DNA of 14,597 bases, from assembly GCA_946885755.1 (NCBI GenBank), contig CAMPHB010000006.1:1-14597 (forward strand), written 5' to 3'. Every line of letters begins with the position of its first letter. Position 1 is the first letter of the stretch. The position numbers were made by a program, and so were the translations under genes. Source of the stretch: an uncultured Methylophaga sp. (GTDB taxonomy: Bacteria > Pseudomonadota > Gammaproteobacteria > Nitrosococcales > Methylophagaceae). This document shows positions 11,246 to 14,597 of the stretch, in pieces. The notes under the pieces are model-generated. The model was not told where the DNA came from. It ran no database searches and was given only the letters and a program-made list of their open reading frames with translations.

Positions 11246-11309
11246 CCGGCTCCACAGGGCGTCGGTATTCGGGGAAAAGCTTGCTGCGTATTTTAGCCTG
11301 TGGGGCCGG
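11246..11309 (-). promoter_or_regulatory. mgtE leader inverted repeat covering the ribosome binding site
   Basis: Arms of 13 bases (11297-11309 and 11246-11258) pair at 12 of 13 positions: on the minus strand CCGGCCCCACAGG and CCTGTGGAGCCGG, with one A-C mismatch. The spacer is 38 bases. The downstream arm contains the GGAG that serves the mgtE ATG at 11243. If folded in the mRNA it would hide the ribosome site. No T-run follows, so it is not an intrinsic terminator. A regulatory role is inference; the repeat is directly visible. Confidence 0.6.
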
Positions 11310-11351
11310 TGCTGGATAGCGCTAAATCAGGATTGGACAGGATATGTAAGG

Positions 11352-13106
11352 TTAATGATCATGTTCCGGCGCGTTGATTTGCTCCAGCAACATATCGGCT
11401 TCCAGCGCATCAGAAACGTCCATGATCTGCAGTGTATTGGCCGGTAATTGACCCAGATCGGTTTCGTTAATGATCTGTTTGACTTCCAGCAGGGCATTGG
11501 GATGCATGCTGAAATTTTCCAGACCCATGGCCAGTAAAAGCCGCGTAAACCGGGGATCACCGGCCATTTCACCACACATCGACACCGGCACATTATGACG
11601 TTTGCCGGCTTCCAGTGTTATGTGGATGAGCTTCAAGACCGCGGGGTGCAGCGGGTCATAAAGATAGTTGACGTGATCATCAATACGGTCGATGGCCAGT
11701 GTGTACTGAATCAAATCGTTGGTACCGATGGACAAAAAATCCACATGTTTGGCAAACATATCGGCGCACACGGCGCTGGCCGGGATCTCAATCATCGCGC
11801 CGATTTCAATATGCCGGTCGTATTCAAGGCCTTCCCGATCCAGTTCGATTTTGCATTGTTCAAGCAGATTACGGGCCTGAAGCAGCTCATGCATGGTCGA
11901 AATCATCGGGAACATGATTTTGATTTTGCCAAATGCCGAAGCCCGTAAAATGGCCCGTAACTGGGTACGAAACATCGCTGGCTGGGTCAGACACAGTCGA
12001 ATCGCCCGCAGACCCAATGCCGGATTGGTCACCACACTTTGTGAAGCCTGGCGGCCACCATCAACGGTTTTGTCGGCACCCAAATCAAAGGTGCGGATAG
12101 TCACCGGCTGATTATTCATGCCCTCAACCACATCACGGTAGGCGGCCAGTTGCTCTTCTTCTTCGGGCGGCGCTAGCCGGTTCATGTAGAGAAATTCAGT
12201 ACGATACAAACCGATGCCCTGCGCGCCGGCGGCGGAAATGGTGCTGATATCCTCGGGCAATTCGGCGTTAGCCAGCAAGGTGATGTTTTTGCCGTCACGA
12301 GTTTTGGTGGGCTGCGATTTATAGCGGCTTAACGATGAAATATGTTCATCAAAGGCGATACGGCGCTGCTGGAATTCAGAGGTGGTTTTGTCATCAGCGC
12401 CGGCGATCATAATGCCGGCTTCGCCATCGACAATCAGCGGTTCGTTATCCTGTACATAACGGCGCACCGACTCGACGCCGATGATCGCCGGGATGCCCAG
12501 ACTACGTGCCAGAATGGTGGTATGCGAAGTGGCACCACCATGTTCGGTGACAAAGGCGGCAATACCCTGATGCTGCATCAATACCGTATCTGCCGGGGTT
12601 AAATCCTCAGCGATAATGATATGACCCTTGAGCCGACCATCAGGAATTTCGTGATCGGCAACTTCCTGATCAGCGAGGATCCGGTGTACCCGGTTAACCA
12701 CATGATCCACATCATCACGACGGGTCCGTAAATACGGATCGTCCATTTCATTAAATACGTTGATCAGGGCATCACGCTGTAATTGCAAAGCCCATTCAGC
12801 ATTACAGCGGCGCTGGCGGATCATCTCAACCGGTACTTTGCTCAGCGATGAATCATTGAGCATCAGAATGTGGGTGTCGATAAAAGCAATTACATCCGAT
12901 GGCGCATTGGCCGGAATATGATTACGAATAGCTTTGAGTTGCTGCTTGGCTTGCTCAATCGCGTCCAGCAGCCGATCCACTTCCTGTTCAATGGCAAATG
13001 CCGGGATCAGGTATTCACGGACATCCGGCTGGTTATGAAACAGAATATGGGCACGGCCGATGGCAATGCCACGGGAAACACCAAGACCTTGTAATTCCAG
13101 CGTCAT
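11352..13106 (-). CDS. ptsI: PTS Enzyme I (phosphoenolpyruvate-protein phosphotransferase)
   Basis: Cytosolic enzyme that autophosphorylates from PEP and passes the phosphate to HPr. 584 residues, a standard Enzyme I length, with no N-terminal GAF domain, so it is not PtsP-type. The N-terminal HPr-binding/phosphohistidine domain has the active-site H195 in GGATSHTTILARSLGIPAI. The C-terminal PEP barrel has GLYRTEFLYMNR, MFPMISTMHEL, GAMIEIPASA, FLSIGTNDLIQYTLAIDR and the catalytic C511 in SMCGEMAGD. The start overlaps the HPr stop by four bases (ATGA). With HPr and a lone mannose-type EIIA but no permease nearby, it likely drives a regulatory phosphorelay. Confidence 0.97.
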   Translation of the reverse strand: MTLELQGLGVSRGIAIGRAHILFHNQPDVREYLIPAFAIEQEVDRLLDAIEQAKQQLKAIRNHIPANAPSDVIAFIDTHILMLNDSSLSKVPVEMIRQRRCNAEWALQLQRDALINVFNEMDDPYLRTRRDDVDHVVNRVHRILADQEVADHEIPDGRLKGHIIIAEDLTPADTVLMQHQGIAAFVTEHGGATSHTTILARSLGIPAIIGVESVRRYVQDNEPLIVDGEAGIMIAGADDKTTSEFQQRRIAFDEHISSLSRYKSQPTKTRDGKNITLLANAELPEDISTISAAGAQGIGLYRTEFLYMNRLAPPEEEEQLAAYRDVVEGMNNQPVTIRTFDLGADKTVDGGRQASQSVVTNPALGLRAIRLCLTQPAMFRTQLRAILRASAFGKIKIMFPMISTMHELLQARNLLEQCKIELDREGLEYDRHIEIGAMIEIPASAVCADMFAKHVDFLSIGTNDLIQYTLAIDRIDDHVNYLYDPLHPAVLKLIHITLEAGKRHNVPVSMCGEMAGDPRFTRLLLAMGLENFSMHPNALLEVKQIINETDLGQLPANTLQIMDVSDALEADMLLEQINAPEHDH

Positions 13107-13378
13107 TGGCCTTCCCCGAAATAATCGTCGATCAGACGGCCAATGGCACTCAGCGCGGCATCGGCATCATTACCATCAGCACGTACGGTGATTTCAGTGC
13201 CTTTGGCAGCGGCCAGCATCATCACACCCATAATGCTTTTACCGTTGACTTCACGACCGTCACGACGCACCAGAATGTCAGACTGAAACTCTGCAGCAGT
13301 CGTCACAAACTTGGCTGCAGCGCGCGCGTGCAGGCCGAGTTTGTTGATAATGGTAAATGTTTGTTCCTGCTGCATCAT
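13103..13378 (-). CDS. ptsH: HPr family phosphocarrier protein
   Basis: Small cytosolic phosphocarrier of 91 residues that moves phosphate from Enzyme I to EIIA. The active site is H17 in KLGLHARAAAKFV. The regulatory serine is S48 in NGKSIMGVMML, the position that HPr kinase phosphorylates in other bacteria. Presence of both sites with an hprK-like gene upstream is consistent with dual control. Two ATG codons stand in tandem (MM); the first overlaps the EIIA stop as ATGA. It could equally be called NPr because the cluster resembles the nitrogen PTS. Confidence 0.95.
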   Translation of the reverse strand: MMQQEQTFTIINKLGLHARAAAKFVTTAAEFQSDILVRRDGREVNGKSIMGVMMLAAAKGTEITVRADGNDADAALSAIGRLIDDYFGEGQ

Positions 13379-13779
13379 GTTAGGTATCCGGAGTGGTGGC
13401 AGCGGACAATACCTTCCTGCCCCCCACTGATGGCTTTAATTTCCAGTTCTTCAAGATTCAGGGTCGGGTAGTTGAGCACCCTTACCAGCATCGGCAGGTT
13501 CAGGCCCGAGACAATGCGGATATCATTACGATCAGATACTGCACAGGCGATATTACTGGGTGTCGAACCGAACATATCGGTCAGGATCAAAATACCATGG
13601 CCCTGATCCAGCCCCAGCAAATCGCGGTTCAGCTGTTTACGAATCGCGTCAGGGTTGTCTTTGACCTCGATAGAAATCACTTTGGTCGGCAACGGACAAC
13701 AAGACAACATTTGCCGTGCAGTGTTGATAAGTTCGGTACCGATATGGTTATGCGATACGATTAAGATGCCTACCGTCAT
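13375..13779 (-). CDS. PTS EIIA, mannose/fructose family, stand-alone domain
   Basis: A 134-residue EIIA-Man domain protein. The phosphorylated histidine is H10 in GILIVSHNHIG. The family motif ILTDMFGSTPSNIA lies at about residues 63-76, and SGLNLPMLVRVLNY at about 90-103. It is a stand-alone A domain without the B domain found in ManX, and no EIIB, EIIC or EIID gene is in the window. A regulatory phosphate acceptor is therefore more likely than sugar import. Its stop overlaps the HPr start as ATGA. The ATG has only a weak AGAGA ribosome site, placed directly after a possible leader hairpin. Confidence 0.93.
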   Translation of the reverse strand: MTVGILIVSHNHIGTELINTARQMLSCCPLPTKVISIEVKDNPDAIRKQLNRDLLGLDQGHGILILTDMFGSTPSNIACAVSDRNDIRIVSGLNLPMLVRVLNYPTLNLEELEIKAISGGQEGIVRCHHSGYLT

Positions 13780-13791
13780 GCGTTGTCTCTG

Positions 13792-13823
13792 GGCCGTTTT
13801 TCAAGGCGGGTAACGGCCTTGAA
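13792..13823 (-). promoter_or_regulatory. leader with two mutually exclusive hairpins before the EIIA gene
   Basis: On the minus strand, segment A (13812-13823, TTCAAGGCCGTT) can pair two ways. Its first eight bases match GCCTTGAA (13800-13807, 8 bp, loop of 8). Its last seven match AACGGCC (13792-13798, 7 bp, loop of 13). The two pairings share GGC so cannot both form. The second lies directly before the weak AGAGA ribosome site. There is no T-run after either stem. Regulation is inferred, not shown. Confidence 0.4.
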
Positions 13824-13846
13824 TGTAATTGATATCGGGTGAATTC

Positions 13847-13861
13847 GCAAATTTACAGCCT
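13847..13861 (-). promoter_or_regulatory. possible sigma-54 (-24/-12) promoter for EIIA-ptsH-ptsI
   Basis: The minus strand reads AGGCTGTAAATTTGC, with GG and GC separated by exactly 10 bases, a GGC -24 core and a full TTGC -12 core. The first T of TGGC and the ACG after it do not match. Transcription would start near 13836, giving a leader of about 57 bases that contains the paired hairpins. It lies in the gap just after the hprK stop. A weaker sigma-70 reading (TTGCGA, 17 bases, TACATT) overlaps it. Confidence 0.35.
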
Positions 13862-13873
13862 GCTTTCTGTTGA

Positions 13874-14329
13874 TCATTGCCGGCGCAGCCAGAGATCGAT
13901 TCGTTCCGGCAGACTCAGGGGATTATTGATAGACAGCGCCAATACCGGCAGCTTGAGACCGAGCAGCGTCGTAAATTGTTGTGGCTGAAAGCTTACCGTC
14001 TTGGGTGGTTCTGCCAGAAGCTCAATAATGGCATCCAGTTTTGATTCTGGCTGTACTGCTTCGTTGTCGAACAAACTGCGAATGTTGAGTAATCCCAACT
14101 CACGGCTATGTAGCTGACCGTCTATTGTTGGTGGGCAACAGGCAATTAGCTGATTTTGCCGGCGGCTGATATCGACAATATCATCGGCAATTAACTGGCC
14201 GCCTTGTTTAACAATCGCCAGTGCCAGACTGCTTTTGCCGATACCCGGCGGGCCACATATCAGCAGGCCATGATCCTGCCATCTAACCATGACACCATGT
14301 TGCTGGATGACAGCGCTGCTGTCAGGCAT
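13874..14329 (-). CDS. hprK: short HPr kinase/phosphorylase (HprK C-terminal domain type)
   Basis: A 151-residue P-loop protein resembling the short HPr kinases known from proteobacteria, which lack the N-terminal domain of Firmicute HprK. Walker A is GPPGIGKS (residues 26-33). An acidic pair follows (LIADD, D49-D50), as in HprK. The family signature L-E-x-R-G-L-G-I appears as L73-H-S-R-E-L-G-L, so Arg and LG are kept but the Glu is His (H74). It probably acts on HPr S48 encoded two genes downstream. The ATG at 14329 follows the ptsN stop by 22 bases, with no clear ribosome site. The conserved 'H' before the P-loop (QHGVMV) supports this start. Function as an active kinase is less sure because of the changed signature. 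Confidence 0.82.
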   Translation of the reverse strand: MPDSSAVIQQHGVMVRWQDHGLLICGPPGIGKSSLALAIVKQGGQLIADDIVDISRRQNQLIACCPPTIDGQLHSRELGLLNIRSLFDNEAVQPESKLDAIIELLAEPPKTVSFQPQQFTTLLGLKLPVLALSINNPLSLPERIDLWLRRQ

Positions 14330-14351
14330 AGTGATAAAAAATCAACAAATA

Positions 14352-14597
14352 CTAATCGTCGTCAATCGACAACAGGTATTCAAACACGGCTTCGGCATTA
14401 CCGGCCTGGCGGATTTTGCTGCAGCAACCGGCATCACGGAACAGCGTGACCAGCCTTGATAAATGCTGCAAATGGTTTTCTGAGTCATCTTCTGGGACCA
14501 ACAAACCAAAAGCAATATCAATCGGTTGACCATCGGCGGCTTCAAAATCGACTGGCTCAGCCAGCGTCAGCATCGCGGCAACGGTATGGGTTAAATC
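14352..14597 (-). CDS. ptsN: PTS EIIA-Ntr (nitrogen regulatory IIA), 3' part only
   Basis: The last 81 codons of a gene that begins beyond the window edge. The visible sequence (LTLAEPVDFEAADGQPIDIAFGLLVPEDDSENHLQHLSRLVTLFRD) matches the C-terminal half of EIIA-Ntr/EIIA-Fru proteins, and the stop is TAG. The active-site histidine lies upstream, outside the window. In proteobacteria ptsN usually follows rpoN and hpf, and the next gene here is hprK-like, which fits that cluster. Its product normally controls potassium and nitrogen-linked targets by its phosphorylation state. Confidence 0.9.
   Translation of the reverse strand, partial: DLTHTVAAMLTLAEPVDFEAADGQPIDIAFGLLVPEDDSENHLQHLSRLVTLFRDAGCCSKIRQAGNAEAVFEYLLSIDDD

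Noticed and set aside
11244..11255. GTG start of mgtE four codons upstream
   Set aside because: No ribosome site before it; the ATG at 11243 has GGAG at proper spacing.
11317..11324. 8-base palindrome TAGCGCTA between ptsI and mgtE
   Set aside because: Too short to call an operator on its own and likely by chance.
12998..13471. 157-codon plus-strand open frame opposite ptsI, ptsH and the EIIA gene
   Set aside because: It spans three conserved, overlapping genes on the other strand and has no family match that I recognise.
13792..13823. Intrinsic terminator after hprK
   Set aside because: The hairpins are followed by A-rich or mixed sequence, not a T-run, on the transcribed strand.

Overview
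The window reads as a stretch of gammaproteobacterial chromosome. The evidence is a complete Na+-NQR operon followed by nqrM, a nitrogen-type/regulatory PTS cluster, and aroC and mgtE of the gammaproteobacterial kind. Every supported gene lies on the minus strand, so transcription runs from high to low coordinates. I see no insertion sequence, phage gene, tRNA, rRNA or CRISPR array, and no gene-free stretch longer than about 110 bases. Genus cannot be fixed from the window; a methylotroph or Thiotrichales-like relative is only a guess.

Region by region in transcription order. (1) 14597-11352: the 3' end of ptsN, a short HPr kinase/phosphorylase (hprK-like), a 94-base gap with a possible sigma-54 promoter and a leader able to fold in two exclusive ways, then a mannose-type EIIA, an HPr protein and Enzyme I, the last three linked by ATGA overlaps. 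No sugar permease (EIIB/C) is present, so this looks like a regulatory phosphorelay. rapZ, often found between hprK and the EIIA gene in related clusters, is absent here. (2) 11351-7584: mgtE (Mg2+ transporter with CBS domains), aroC (chorismate synthase) and an HcaT-like MFS transporter, closely spaced. The mgtE ribosome binding site lies inside a 13-base inverted repeat. (3) 7583-856: a promoter with a perfect TATAAT, then nqrA, nqrB, nqrC, nqrD, nqrE, nqrF, nqrM and a two-CBS-domain protein, ending at a clear intrinsic terminator. Gene junctions in nqrA-nqrM are 0-2 bases or 1-base overlaps. (4) 839-1: a promoter and a cysteine synthase gene with one in-frame TGA at codon 107. It otherwise stays conserved to the window edge.

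How they fit together: Na+-NQR oxidises NADH, reduces ubiquinone and pumps Na+. NqrM supplies iron for the NqrD/NqrE centre, and the CBS protein may add adenylate sensing. The PTS proteins probably report PEP/nitrogen/energy state rather than import sugar. The most interesting unexplained signals are the RBS-sequestering repeat before mgtE, the sigma-54-like promoter plus switch-like leader before the EIIA gene, and the nonsense codon in the cysteine synthase gene.
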